NCBI RefSeq assembly: GCF_000245735.1
Contig: NZ_AHTH01000039.1
Coordinates: forward strand, 62,001-126,000
Length of the DNA: 64,000 nucleotides
Direction: 5' to 3'
Origin: Alishewanella jeotgali KCTC 22429
GTDB lineage: Bacteria; Pseudomonadota; Gammaproteobacteria; Enterobacterales; Alteromonadaceae
The position numbers and the translations under genes were made by a program. A model generated the notes under the pieces. It saw only the letters and a list, made by a program, of their open reading frames with translations, ran no database searches and was not told the origin of the DNA. Each line of letters starts with the position of its first letter. Within the stretch, counting starts at the first letter, position 1. This document shows, piece by piece, positions 1 through 8,237 of this stretch.

Positions 1-129
1 ACCCACCTGCTGATAGCCCAGTTCCAGCATCTGCGCCGGGCTGGCGCCGACGACGACATAGTCACGCTCAGTAAAGGGATAGCCCAGCAGTTCGTCGCGC
101 ACGGCGCCGCCAACAAGATAAATTTGCAC
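1..129 (-). CDS. cca: CCA tRNA nucleotidyltransferase, N-terminal part (runs off the left edge)
   Basis: The reading frame gives a start closely resembling E. coli Cca: [14 protein letters not shown], then a D-rich RDYVVVG segment and LGYQQVG. This is the nucleotidyltransferase fold that adds or repairs the 3' CCA of tRNA in the cytoplasm. I place the start at GTG (127-129) because AGGA lies six bases upstream and the family normally begins directly with the IYLVGG strand. An in-frame ATG at 157-159 would add ten residues, but it overlaps a TATAAT box and would lie upstream of the expected transcript start. Only about 43 residues are in the window, so the HD phosphohydrolase part cannot be checked. 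The gene is divergent from gspA. Confidence 0.9.
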   Translation of the reverse strand, partial: MQIYLVGGAVRDELLGYPFTERDYVVVGASPAQMLELGYQQVG

Positions 130-157
130 ACGCTTTCCTGATTGCTGTTTTTTTGCC

Positions 158-163
158 ATTATA
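158..163 (-). promoter_or_regulatory. Putative -10 box of the cca promoter
   Basis: The minus strand reads TATAAT here, a perfect sigma-70 -10 hexamer, overlapping the in-frame ATG at 157-159. The best -35 candidate 17 bases upstream is only a partial match. Transcription would begin near 150, which favours the GTG at 129 as the cca start. Confidence 0.45.
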
Positions 164-205
164 CCCGCCTTGGCCTAATTTGCAGTGCTGATAAACAGGA
201 TAGCG

Positions 206-1135
206 ATGTATAGCGGATTTTTTGGTTTTAGCAGCCCGCCGTTTTCGATAGCACCCAACCCGGACTTTATGTTTTTAAGCCCCCGCCATGCGGAGGCTTT
301 GGCACATCTGCGCTTTGGCCTGGGTGATGCCGGTGGTTTTGTGCTGTTAACCGGCGAGGTCGGCACCGGTAAAACCACGGTATCGCGCAGCCTGTTGCAG
401 GAGCTGGACGAGCAAACCGATGTGGCCTTTATTCTGAACCCTACCTTATCTGAGTTGGAACTATTGGCGGCGATCTGTGATGAGCTTAAGATCCGCTATA
501 AAAAAACCGACGCCAGCCTGAAGCTACTGGGCGATAAAATTACCCAGCGGCTGCAAAAAAATCATGACGCCGGCAAAAAGACCATCCTGATTATCGATGA
601 AGCTCAGCATTTACAGCCGGCGGTACTGGAGCAACTGCGGCTGTTGACTAATCTGGAAACCAACACCAAAAAACTGCTACAGGTGATTTTGATTGGTCAG
701 CCAGAACTGCAACAACTGTTACAGCGCAACGACTTACGGCAGCTGGCACAGCGGATCACCGCCCGTTATCATCTGCTACCGCTTAACCTTAGCGAGGTGC
801 AGCAGTATGTGCGTTTTCGGCTGAAAGTGGCCGGCTGTGAGCGGCCGGTCTTTAACGACAAGGCAGTGAAAAAGCTGTACGAGCTCAGCGGTGGTATTCC
901 GCGTTTACTTAACCTGCTGGCTGATCGGGCGTTGTTGGCGGCCTATGGTAAACAGCAAGCGGTGGTGGAAGCCAACGAAGTACAACGCGCTGCGGCCGAG
1001 ATCCTGCCGCTGAATCAAGCGTCGACGACTGAGAAAAGCCTACCAGGCTGGCTCTGGCCGCTATTGGCGCTGTTCGGTATAATTCTGGGCTTCTTACTGG
1101 CAGTACAACTGTTGCCAATCTGGCGCGGAGAATAA
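206..1135 (+). CDS. gspA: GspA/ExeA-type AAA+ ATPase for secretin assembly
   Basis: A 309-residue AAA+ ATPase of the ExeA/GspA family. With GspB it helps the type II secretion secretin insert and multimerise in the outer membrane, probably through peptidoglycan. It opens with the family-typical YSGFFGF and PFSIAPNPDF segments, has Walker A GEVGTGKTT near residue 50, Walker B ILIIDEAQH near 127 and a single C-terminal membrane helix near 280-306. It lacks the C-terminal peptidoglycan-binding extension of Aeromonas ExeA, so it is the short form. The start ATG at 206 has AGGA seven bases upstream; an earlier in-frame GTG at 185 has no such support. gspB follows after one base. No other type II secretion genes are in the window. 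Confidence 0.88.
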   Translation: MYSGFFGFSSPPFSIAPNPDFMFLSPRHAEALAHLRFGLGDAGGFVLLTGEVGTGKTTVSRSLLQELDEQTDVAFILNPTLSELELLAAICDELKIRYKKTDASLKLLGDKITQRLQKNHDAGKKTILIIDEAQHLQPAVLEQLRLLTNLETNTKKLLQVILIGQPELQQLLQRNDLRQLAQRITARYHLLPLNLSEVQQYVRFRLKVAGCERPVFNDKAVKKLYELSGGIPRLLNLLADRALLAAYGKQQAVVEANEVQRAAAEILPLNQASTTEKSLPGWLWPLLALFGIILGFLLAVQLLPIWRGE

Positions 1136-1136
1136 T

Positions 1137-1838
1137 ATGTCCATCCTGATGGATGCGTTAAAGCAACAAGCACCGGTAACGGCGCCGGTTTCAAAGTTCT
1201 GGCGCAATCTGGCGATTAGCCTGGCCTTGTTATTGGCAGTGTTAGCGGGGTTTATCGCCGGTTATCTGTTGCTGCCAGGTAAAACAACTGCTGTTGCAGT
1301 TACCGAGCCCGTTGTTACCCCGGCCAGTAGTACTACTATTGCGGCCACACTGCTGCAAGCGCCGGCTGTGGCGGTTGTGCCAGCGCAGCCTGCTAAGGTC
1401 GAAGCGCCGACGCCGATAATCGAAACCCTGCCTGAGGCGCAACCTGTAGTCACGCTAACCACCAATACCGCCCGTGCCGAGCCAGTGGCGCAGCCGGAAC
1501 CGGAAGTATCGGCGGAGCTGCGCGAGCGTTTTGCCAGTGCTCTGGCTGCTAGTGAACAACAGCCACGCGCCGCTGCGTCAGTGACGGCACATAATGCGCC
1601 TGCTCAGGACATCAGTATGCTGGATTTAACCCTGCAGCGCCAATTACCGCGTTTGAAATTTGAGGCGCATGTCTTTGCCACTCAGCCAGCGCAAAGGTGG
1701 GTTAAAGTTAACGGTAAATCTTTACAAGAGGGGCAATGGATTACAGCTGATGTCAGGTTACGGGAGATTACGCCACACTACGTACTATTGGAATTTGGTA
1801 ATACACTTTTTAGTATGCGCGCATTAAGTGAGTGGTAA
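1137..1838 (+). CDS. gspB: General secretion pathway protein B
   Basis: A 233-residue bitopic inner-membrane protein. It has a short cytoplasmic start (MSILMDALKQQ, typical of the family), one membrane helix near residues 20-47, a long Ala/Pro/Val-rich periplasmic linker to about 165, and a compact C-terminal GspB domain (LPRLKFEAHVF to the end). GspB works with the GspA ATPase in secretin assembly. The ATG lies one base past the gspA stop, so the two form an operon. The low-complexity linker explains the alternative frames that also stay open across 1240-1465. Confidence 0.86.
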   Translation: MSILMDALKQQAPVTAPVSKFWRNLAISLALLLAVLAGFIAGYLLLPGKTTAVAVTEPVVTPASSTTIAATLLQAPAVAVVPAQPAKVEAPTPIIETLPEAQPVVTLTTNTARAEPVAQPEPEVSAELRERFASALAASEQQPRAAASVTAHNAPAQDISMLDLTLQRQLPRLKFEAHVFATQPAQRWVKVNGKSLQEGQWITADVRLREITPHYVLLEFGNTLFSMRALSEW

Positions 1839-1852
1839 CCAGGTTTCAGCCA

Positions 1853-2977
1853 TCACAGATAGTTACGAACATTTAGCCCATATTTTTTCAGGTCTACACA
1901 GGCTTCGATCTGCTCCTCAGTTTGTCGTGATAAATCTAATATCCGAGGTGGAATATGATGGTGGTGGCTACTGTGATAAAACACCTTTACTTTTGGCAAG
2001 GTAGGTTTTTTTGAGTTGTTTTCTAACACTAATGCCAGACGCCCGGTAGTTAAGCGCACAACAGTGCCTGGTGGGTACACCCCGATACATTTGATAAACA
2101 GCTGTAATAAATCACTATCAAGCTTGTTAGGTGCCAGTGCGAGCATTTGTCTTGCGACTGCCAGCGGGCTGATATAGCCCATTTCAGGAGCGGATAGTTT
2201 TTCGTAAAGGTTAACTATCGACAACATCTTACTGCCATTATCAATTTGGTGGGCCTGGAGTGCGGGAAAGCCGCTACCATCGGGACAAGCGCAATGTTGG
2301 CTGATCCAGAGCGATACCTCTCCTGCCAGTGCTGTACTGCGCTGCAGCACTGCGAGACTAGTGCTGATTGCGGCGGCATCATCTGACTGCAGTAACTGTG
2401 GATTCTGAGCTTTACCCACATCATGCAACAATGCTGCTGTGATAAGGGCCTGAACCTTATGTTTCGGCAGGTTTAGGAAGCGCGCAAAAGCGGCCATATA
2501 AATGGCACAGTTTAAACTATGCCGAAGCAACACATCGCTTTGCTCTGCAATCCGGCCCAAGCATAGTAGAACATCAGGATTTCGGCTAACTGCATCGGAC
2601 ATTCCTGCACTGACTTCATGTATCAGGCTAAGATCGACGGCGTCGCCACTTGCAGCAGCCTGCAGGATCTGTTGTTGAACCTGTTGAGTTTGTTCGAGGC
2701 AGCGTTGAGCTTTGGGTTGCTCGTCGGCAAACAATGCCCTGAAAGCGACAGGCTCCGCTGTACTTGGTGTTTTAGCTGGAGGAGCGGGAGTGGTGCTCAG
2801 TTGTTTGCTGGGATCAATGGCGACAGCCAATACCCCAAGCGCGCGCAAATGTCTGATTGACTGCCTGGTACGGACCCAGCCAGCGTGTTTGATTGCCAGT
2901 TCACCCTTTTGCTCCAGCACCTGTACGACGTAACTCCCAGGTTGTAACTGGTCAATGGGTATTCTCTGATAAGGCAT
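1853..2977 (-). CDS. DUF3391/HD-GYP-related protein with a degenerate catalytic motif
   Basis: A 374-residue cytoplasmic protein. Residues 1 to about 110 resemble the DUF3391 domain found before HD-GYP cyclic-di-GMP phosphodiesterases; about 145-300 is an HD-GYP-like domain. The HD pair is intact (LLHDVGK, H185-D186), as is an upstream RHS histidine (H153). The signature is eroded: HHExxDGxGYP is replaced by H-C-A-C-P-DGSGFP (residues 228-238), and the histidine usually found in the preceding helical stretch is absent. Active enzymes use these positions for metal. This copy may therefore have reduced or no phosphodiesterase activity, or may bind the nucleotide as a receptor. It stands alone, downstream of the putA terminator. 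Confidence 0.82.
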   Translation of the reverse strand: MPYQRIPIDQLQPGSYVVQVLEQKGELAIKHAGWVRTRQSIRHLRALGVLAVAIDPSKQLSTTPAPPAKTPSTAEPVAFRALFADEQPKAQRCLEQTQQVQQQILQAAASGDAVDLSLIHEVSAGMSDAVSRNPDVLLCLGRIAEQSDVLLRHSLNCAIYMAAFARFLNLPKHKVQALITAALLHDVGKAQNPQLLQSDDAAAISTSLAVLQRSTALAGEVSLWISQHCACPDGSGFPALQAHQIDNGSKMLSIVNLYEKLSAPEMGYISPLAVARQMLALAPNKLDSDLLQLFIKCIGVYPPGTVVRLTTGRLALVLENNSKKPTLPKVKVFYHSSHHHHIPPRILDLSRQTEEQIEACVDLKKYGLNVRNYL

Positions 2978-3032
2978 TTATCCTATTCCCTACGTCCTGT
3001 AGTTATCGCTGACCTGCACTATGAGCATAGCA

Positions 3033-3058
3033 AAAAGCCCACTAGCAGGTGGGCTTTT
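3033..3058 (-). terminator. Intrinsic terminator of putA
   Basis: A ten-base perfect stem (AAAAGCCCAC / GTGGGCTTTT) closes a six-base loop and is followed on the minus strand by a T run. It lies 26 bases past the putA stop and separates putA from the HD-GYP gene. It is symmetrical enough to act on both strands. Confidence 0.88.
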
Positions 3059-3084
3059 ACACAAATTAACTGAAAAAATACCTG

Positions 3085-6000
3085 TTACCCGACATTATCC
3101 GCCATCGTCATCAGCGAGGCATTACCGCCGGCCGCTGTAGTATTGATGGTAATGGTCTTTTCGGTGACCAGACGGTGTAGCATCCGCTCATCGGCCGGTG
3201 AGGTAATCAGCGGCAGAATGGCGCCTTCACGGGCCGCAATCAACTCAGCGGCCAGTGGCTTCAGCGCGCTGCTAACCTCAATAATGGCGCCGTTTAATTC
3301 CGGATGCGCCAGCAAGGTGGTCAGACAATCCAGCCGGACTACTGCCAGTAAATGCTGTGGCATACCCGCCGCCAACAGCGCTTTAATACAGGCCTCGGCT
3401 TCTGGCAGCTCGGCATCTTCCACCGCGGTGATCACGGCGTTACCGGCCGCCAGCGCGGTGATAATGCTCAGTAACCAGTGGCTAAAGCTGCTGCTGTCAT
3501 CGCGCAATAAGGCCAGAATGCCACGTGGATCCAATACCAGCACGTTACTCTCACCGGTTGGGCCAGGCAGGTTAATTGGCCGGTTTAATTCCAGTTCAAC
3601 CCGTTGCAGTTTGGCGCGGGCGACCATTAACACCTGCTCCAGATCGGGCTCCTGGCGGCTTACCACCTGATTGCTGGCTAAGGACGCCAGGAATTGCCGC
3701 AGTACTGAGGTACGCGCCGTAGTTGGCAGCTGTGACCACTTCTGCTGTGCCACTGTGGCTGCCGGCATCGCATAAGCCACCGCACTACTGGTGGTTTCGG
3801 CCAGTAAGCGGGCTTTTTTCGCCTCATCCAGCGCCGCACAATCAACACTGAGGTTGTCTTTTACCAGCCGCTCCAGATACAGCGGGCCACCGGCTTTCGG
3901 ACCTGTGCCGGACAGACCACGGCCACCGAAAGGCTGCACGCCTACCACGGCGCCAATCATATTACGGTTCACATAGATATTACCGGCTTTAATTTCGCGG
4001 GCGACCTTGCTGGTAAACTGCTCAATCCGGCTGTGTACGCCCATGGTCAGGCCATAGCCGGTGGCATTGATTTGCCGGATCACATCTTCCACGTGTTCGG
4101 CCTTAAAGCGGATAATATGCACCACCGGACCGAAGACTTCACGCTCCAACACAGTCAAATCGGCAATTTCATACAGGTGCGGCGCGAAGAAATAATGCTC
4201 GCCCTCAGTCGGAATAGCACAGGCATAATGCAGCTTGGCTTTATCTTTTAAATAATTCACATGGCTGGTCAGGCGGTCATGCGCTTTGGCATCAATCACC
4301 GGACCTAAGTCAGTGCTTAACCAGGCCGGATCGCCAACATGCAGCTCAGCCATTGCACCTTTAATCATGGTAATAATCTTATCGGCGACATCTTCCTGCA
4401 GGAATAACACCCGCAGTGCTGAGCAGCGCTGGCCGGCACTCTGGAAGCCCGATGAAATCACATCGTCTACGACCTGCTCTGGCAGGGCAGTCGAGTCAAC
4501 AATCATACAGTTCTGCCCACCGGTTTCGGCAATCAGTGGTACCGGCTCGCCGCCGCGCTCTGCCAGTTTACGGGCGATCCAGCAGCCGGTTTCGGTAGAG
4601 CCGGTAAACATCACGCCTTGCACCCGCAGATCCGGCACTATGTGTTCACCAACCTGACGCCCCGGTGCAATCACCAGTTGCACCACATGCTCCGGCATAC
4701 CGCATTCGCGCAGTAATTCCACAGTACGCAGCGCAATCAGACTGGTTTGTTCTGCCGGTTTCGCCACCACGGTATTACCCACTACCATCGCTGCTGCGAC
4801 CTGACCGATAAAGATTGCCAGTGGGAAGTTCCACGGGCTGATACATAAGAATACCCCACGCGCCTGCTGTGGTTTGGCACATAGCAGCTCGGCCTGATGG
4901 GCATAGTAACGGCAGAAATCGACCGCTTCGCGTACTTCAGCTACCGCATCGGCCAGTACTTTTCCGGCCTCTTTAACACAAAGGGTTAATAATTCGTCGC
5001 GGTGTTGCTCCATGGCATCGGCTAACTTACGCAACAGCGCGGCCCGTTCACTGACGGCGGTTGCCGACCAGCTGGTAAAGGCCTGCTCGGCGTTGGCCAG
5101 CAGTTGCTGCATTTGCTCCGGGCTATGGTAGTGCAGATAGCCGATGACTTCTTGCAGGTTCGCCGGATTGACCACGGCTACTGCACCGTCCGGCGCCTGT
5201 TGGCTGATGATCTGCTGCTCAAACTGCGACATATGCTGTTTCAGCGGCGTTAGCTGATTAATATCGGTCAGATCCATGCCTTTTGAGTTCAGGCGGCTGG
5301 CGCCATATAAATTCGCTGGCAGCGGAATAGACTGATTGCGCTTCTGGCGCCAGCTTTTTACCACTTCAACCGGATCTTGCAGCAGCGACTCGACCGGAAT
5401 GCTCTCGTCGATAATATTGTTGACGAAGGAGCTGTTGGCACCATTTTCCAGTAAGCGCCGCACCAGGTAGGCCAACAGATCCGAGTGTTCACCAACAGGG
5501 GCATAGATACGGCAGGGCACTTTTTCATTGGCAACCACTAAGTCATACAGTGCATCGCCCATGCCATGTAAACGTTGGAATTCAAAACCGGTCAGATCGC
5601 CGGCCATTTCCAGAATAGTGGCCACGGTATAGGCATTGTGGGTAGCAAACTGCGGATAGATGCTATCGCGGTACGCCAGCAGTTTTTTAGCACAGGCCTG
5701 ATAGGAGACGTCAGTTGACGGTTTGCGGCTAAATACCGGGAAATCGTCCAGCCCTTCCACTTGTGACAGTTTGATCTCGGTATCCCAATAGGCGCCTTTC
5801 ACCAGGCGCACCATCAGCTTACGACCGACTTTTACCGTCAGCTCGCGCAGCCACTCAATCACATGCAAGCCACGTTTCTGATAGGCCTGTACCGCTAAAC
5901 CAAAGCCTTCCCAGCCGTTCAGATCCGGATCGCTGAATACCGCGCCAATCACATCCAGCGACATATCCAGCCGATCGGCTTCCTCAGCATCAACGGTAAA

Positions 6001-6861
6001 GCCAATATTGTAAGACTTGGCAGCCAGTGCCAGCTGTTTCAGACGCGGGACCAGCTCGGCATGCACCCGGTCCAGATGGCTGAATTCGTAACGTGGATGG
6101 ATAGCCGATAATTTTACGGAAATGCCCGGGCTCTTAATCGGGCCACGGCCGTTAGCCGCTTTACCAATGGCATGGATCGCCGTCATATAGGCGGCAAAGT
6201 AGCGGTCAGCATCGGCCATAGTACGGGCGCCTTCCCCCAGCATATCGTATGAATAGCTAAAGCCTTTGGCTTCCATTTCCACCGCACGCGCTAAGGCTTT
6301 GTCGATGGTGGTGCCCAGTACAAACTGGGTGCCCATAATTTGCATCGCGTAACGCACCGCCTGACGGATCACCGGCTCACCCAAACGGCCACAGGTGCGT
6401 TTTAATAAACCAAATTGCTGCTTACGCTCGTCGTCGGAGTAATTCACCAGCTTACCGGTTAACAACAAACCCCAGGCCGAGGCGTTGACAAAGAGTGAGC
6501 TGCTGTTGCCAAGGTGCGAGCTCCAGTCGCCCTGTGACAGCTTGTCACGGATTAAACGGTCAGCGGTGGTTTTGTCCGGTACCCGCAGCAGGGCCTCGGC
6601 CAGACACATCAGCACCAGACCTTCTTCAGTCGACAGCGAAAACTCGTTTAACAGCGCATCAACACCGCCTTTGCCAACCTGTGACTGGCGGATATACAGC
6701 ACTAGCTGACGGGCCCGCTCCCAGGCACGGCTACGGGTTTTGGCATCAACCTCGGCCAGCGGCAGCAGAAAATCTAACACCTGATCTTCATCGGCGCGGT
6801 AGTGATTGCGGATGGTTTGACGCAGCGGGTCGGTAGTAACCAGTGAACCGTTAAACAGCAT
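3085..6861 (-). CDS. putA: Bifunctional proline dehydrogenase / delta-1-pyrroline-5-carboxylate dehydrogenase PutA
   Basis: A 1258-residue flavoenzyme that oxidises proline to glutamate in two steps. The proline dehydrogenase barrel spans roughly residues 170-480 and ends in the family segment RRLLENGANSSFV. The P5C dehydrogenase module spans about 540-1010, with ETGGQN and the catalytic Cys in SAGQRCSALR. A C-terminal ALDH-superfamily-like domain fills about 1040-1220, making this a long trifunctional-length architecture. It lacks the N-terminal ribbon-helix-helix DNA-binding domain of E. coli PutA, so it should not autoregulate; the divergent Lrp-family gene is the likely regulator. The start ATG has AGGA ten bases upstream. 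Confidence 0.96.
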   Translation of the reverse strand: MLFNGSLVTTDPLRQTIRNHYRADEDQVLDFLLPLAEVDAKTRSRAWERARQLVLYIRQSQVGKGGVDALLNEFSLSTEEGLVLMCLAEALLRVPDKTTADRLIRDKLSQGDWSSHLGNSSSLFVNASAWGLLLTGKLVNYSDDERKQQFGLLKRTCGRLGEPVIRQAVRYAMQIMGTQFVLGTTIDKALARAVEMEAKGFSYSYDMLGEGARTMADADRYFAAYMTAIHAIGKAANGRGPIKSPGISVKLSAIHPRYEFSHLDRVHAELVPRLKQLALAAKSYNIGFTVDAEEADRLDMSLDVIGAVFSDPDLNGWEGFGLAVQAYQKRGLHVIEWLRELTVKVGRKLMVRLVKGAYWDTEIKLSQVEGLDDFPVFSRKPSTDVSYQACAKKLLAYRDSIYPQFATHNAYTVATILEMAGDLTGFEFQRLHGMGDALYDLVVANEKVPCRIYAPVGEHSDLLAYLVRRLLENGANSSFVNNIIDESIPVESLLQDPVEVVKSWRQKRNQSIPLPANLYGASRLNSKGMDLTDINQLTPLKQHMSQFEQQIISQQAPDGAVAVVNPANLQEVIGYLHYHSPEQMQQLLANAEQAFTSWSATAVSERAALLRKLADAMEQHRDELLTLCVKEAGKVLADAVAEVREAVDFCRYYAHQAELLCAKPQQARGVFLCISPWNFPLAIFIGQVAAAMVVGNTVVAKPAEQTSLIALRTVELLRECGMPEHVVQLVIAPGRQVGEHIVPDLRVQGVMFTGSTETGCWIARKLAERGGEPVPLIAETGGQNCMIVDSTALPEQVVDDVISSGFQSAGQRCSALRVLFLQEDVADKIITMIKGAMAELHVGDPAWLSTDLGPVIDAKAHDRLTSHVNYLKDKAKLHYACAIPTEGEHYFFAPHLYEIADLTVLEREVFGPVVHIIRFKAEHVEDVIRQINATGYGLTMGVHSRIEQFTSKVAREIKAGNIYVNRNMIGAVVGVQPFGGRGLSGTGPKAGGPLYLERLVKDNLSVDCAALDEAKKARLLAETTSSAVAYAMPAATVAQQKWSQLPTTARTSVLRQFLASLASNQVVSRQEPDLEQVLMVARAKLQRVELELNRPINLPGPTGESNVLVLDPRGILALLRDDSSSFSHWLLSIITALAAGNAVITAVEDAELPEAEACIKALLAAGMPQHLLAVVRLDCLTTLLAHPELNGAIIEVSSALKPLAAELIAAREGAILPLITSPADERMLHRLVTEKTITINTTAAGGNASLMTMADNVG

Positions 6862-6952
6862 AGAAAAGTATCCTGAAAGTAGGCCATATTATTCGCGGCA
6901 TTGTAGAGAAAAGGCTGCCGCATAGGGTGGTTATTTTTTTAATTTAACCGTA

Positions 6953-6958
6953 TATAAT
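6953..6958 (+). promoter_or_regulatory. Putative -10 box of the Lrp-family regulator gene
   Basis: TATAAT lies 38 bases before the regulator ATG within an AT-rich stretch (6931-6960). There is no good -35 hexamer at the right distance, as is common for regulated promoters. The divergent putA promoter must lie in the same 134-base gap. Confidence 0.4.
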
Positions 6959-6995
6959 TCTGTCAATAATAGCCAAAACCCAAAAAAATACTGCC

Positions 6996-7511
6996 ATGAC
7001 GACGAACAGCAAAATTAAAGCGTTAGACCGGATCGATATTAGTATTCTCGATACGCTGCAAAAAGAAGGGCGTATTGCCAATGTCGACCTGGCAAAGAAG
7101 GTGAATTTAAGCGCCAGCCCCTGTATTGACCGGGTAAAGCGGCTGGAAAAAGAGGGTTTTATTGAAGGCTATGGCGCCAGGTTAAACAGCAGCAAACTTG
7201 GCTATGGTACTGCGGCCTTTATTCAGGTGACCTTAGATCGCACCACCAGCGATGTGTTTGATAAGTTCCGCGATGCCGTAGTGCAAATTCCGCAGGTGGC
7301 GGAGTGCCATATGGTGGCGGGCGGTTTTGACTATTTACTGAAACTGCGGCTGCCGAATATGGAAGCCTACCGCAGTATTCTGGCGCAGATTGTGGATTTG
7401 CCCGGTGTGGCGCAAACCCATACTTATGTGGTGATCGAGCAGGTGAAAAACGATCAGGGCTTGCCGCTGAAACTGCATGCCGATGCGAGTACGCCACCGG
7501 CACAAAGTTAA
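6996..7511 (+). CDS. Lrp/AsnC-family transcriptional regulator, probable putA activator
   Basis: A 171-residue Lrp/AsnC regulator: an N-terminal helix-turn-helix (about residues 8-60, LDRIDISILDTLQKEGRI) and a C-terminal RAM ligand-binding domain (about 75-155, with AGGFDYLL). Such proteins bind amino acids and form octamers. Its divergent position next to putA, and the absence of a DNA-binding domain in that PutA, make a proline-responsive PutR-like role likely; that is inference. No Shine-Dalgarno is visible before the ATG. The gene converges on the next gene with only nine bases between. Confidence 0.88.
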   Translation: MTTNSKIKALDRIDISILDTLQKEGRIANVDLAKKVNLSASPCIDRVKRLEKEGFIEGYGARLNSSKLGYGTAAFIQVTLDRTTSDVFDKFRDAVVQIPQVAECHMVAGGFDYLLKLRLPNMEAYRSILAQIVDLPGVAQTHTYVVIEQVKNDQGLPLKLHADASTPPAQS

Positions 7512-7520
7512 CGCCCCATG

Positions 7521-8120
7521 TTACATCCAGCGATCGCTGTTGCGACGCTGTGGTACCAACTTGGGCAAAATCAGCCCGAATAACAGACCAAACAGTAAGA
7601 GGGCGCCGCCTAAAACCATAGGTTGTTGCCAGAAACTGGCTTGCTGCGCATCCAGCTCATTACTAAGCCGCTCGTTAGTACGCTTTAACTGTTCCAGTTC
7701 GGCCAGCGCCTGATCACGCTCCAGCGTCAGGCGCTGCACCACTTGTTGCCCTTGACCGCTATCCTGTTCCAGCTCAGTTAAACGGACGCTTTGCTGTTCA
7801 AAACGGTTTTGTAATTCATCTAATTGACTACGCAGGCCCGGCGTATAGCTAATATGCTCTTTAAGCAGCCAGCCGTTTCTGTTTTCTTCAAACTGGATCT
7901 GCACATAGCCGTCTTGTTCGCTCAGCACGACAACGTCACTGCCAGCAGTCAGTGTGCCTACAATCCGGTATTGGTTGCCCGGACCAGAATGAAGATATAC
8001 CACTAAATTATCCGAAATATAAGCGGGCGTCTGGCTGGTTTGACTATTGACTGTTGGCTGATATAGCACCACAGAGAGTAAAAATAACGGGGCAACAAGG
8101 CTGCGAAATAGCTTAAACAT
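7521..8120 (-). CDS. SH3-domain envelope protein, YgiM/TIGR04211-like
   Basis: A 199-residue exported protein: signal peptide or N-terminal anchor (residues 1-27), bacterial SH3b domain (about 30-95; YISDNLVVYLHSGPGNQYRIVG is typical), a long coiled coil (about 95-160) and a C-terminal membrane helix (about 165-185) followed by a basic tail. This is the layout of E. coli YgiM, which also neighbours cca and ygiF. The start is set at the ATG at 8120, which has AGGA five bases upstream and begins a signal sequence; longer in-frame starts add an implausible extension. Molecular function is unknown; a cell-wall role is inferred from SH3b. Confidence 0.83.
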   Translation of the reverse strand: MFKLFRSLVAPLFLLSVVLYQPTVNSQTSQTPAYISDNLVVYLHSGPGNQYRIVGTLTAGSDVVVLSEQDGYVQIQFEENRNGWLLKEHISYTPGLRSQLDELQNRFEQQSVRLTELEQDSGQGQQVVQRLTLERDQALAELEQLKRTNERLSNELDAQQASFWQQPMVLGGALLLFGLLFGLILPKLVPQRRNSDRWM

Positions 8121-8237
8121 AGGTATCCTGAGACTAATTATTCTTAGGCCATACATGGTCATCGGCGATGATAGGCAGTTGTGTGGCACTTTACAAGGAC
8201 TAATACCAATGCCGGATTATCGGTTTTAGAGGGCGAG

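Noticed and set aside
185-1838. A complete type II secretion cluster
   Set aside because: Only gspA and gspB are present; no gspC-N homologue occurs in the window.
3143-3670. Open plus-strand frame of 175 codons, with several others across 3791-4657
   Set aside because: Antisense to putA, with low-complexity Ser/Ala/Arg composition and no family similarity.
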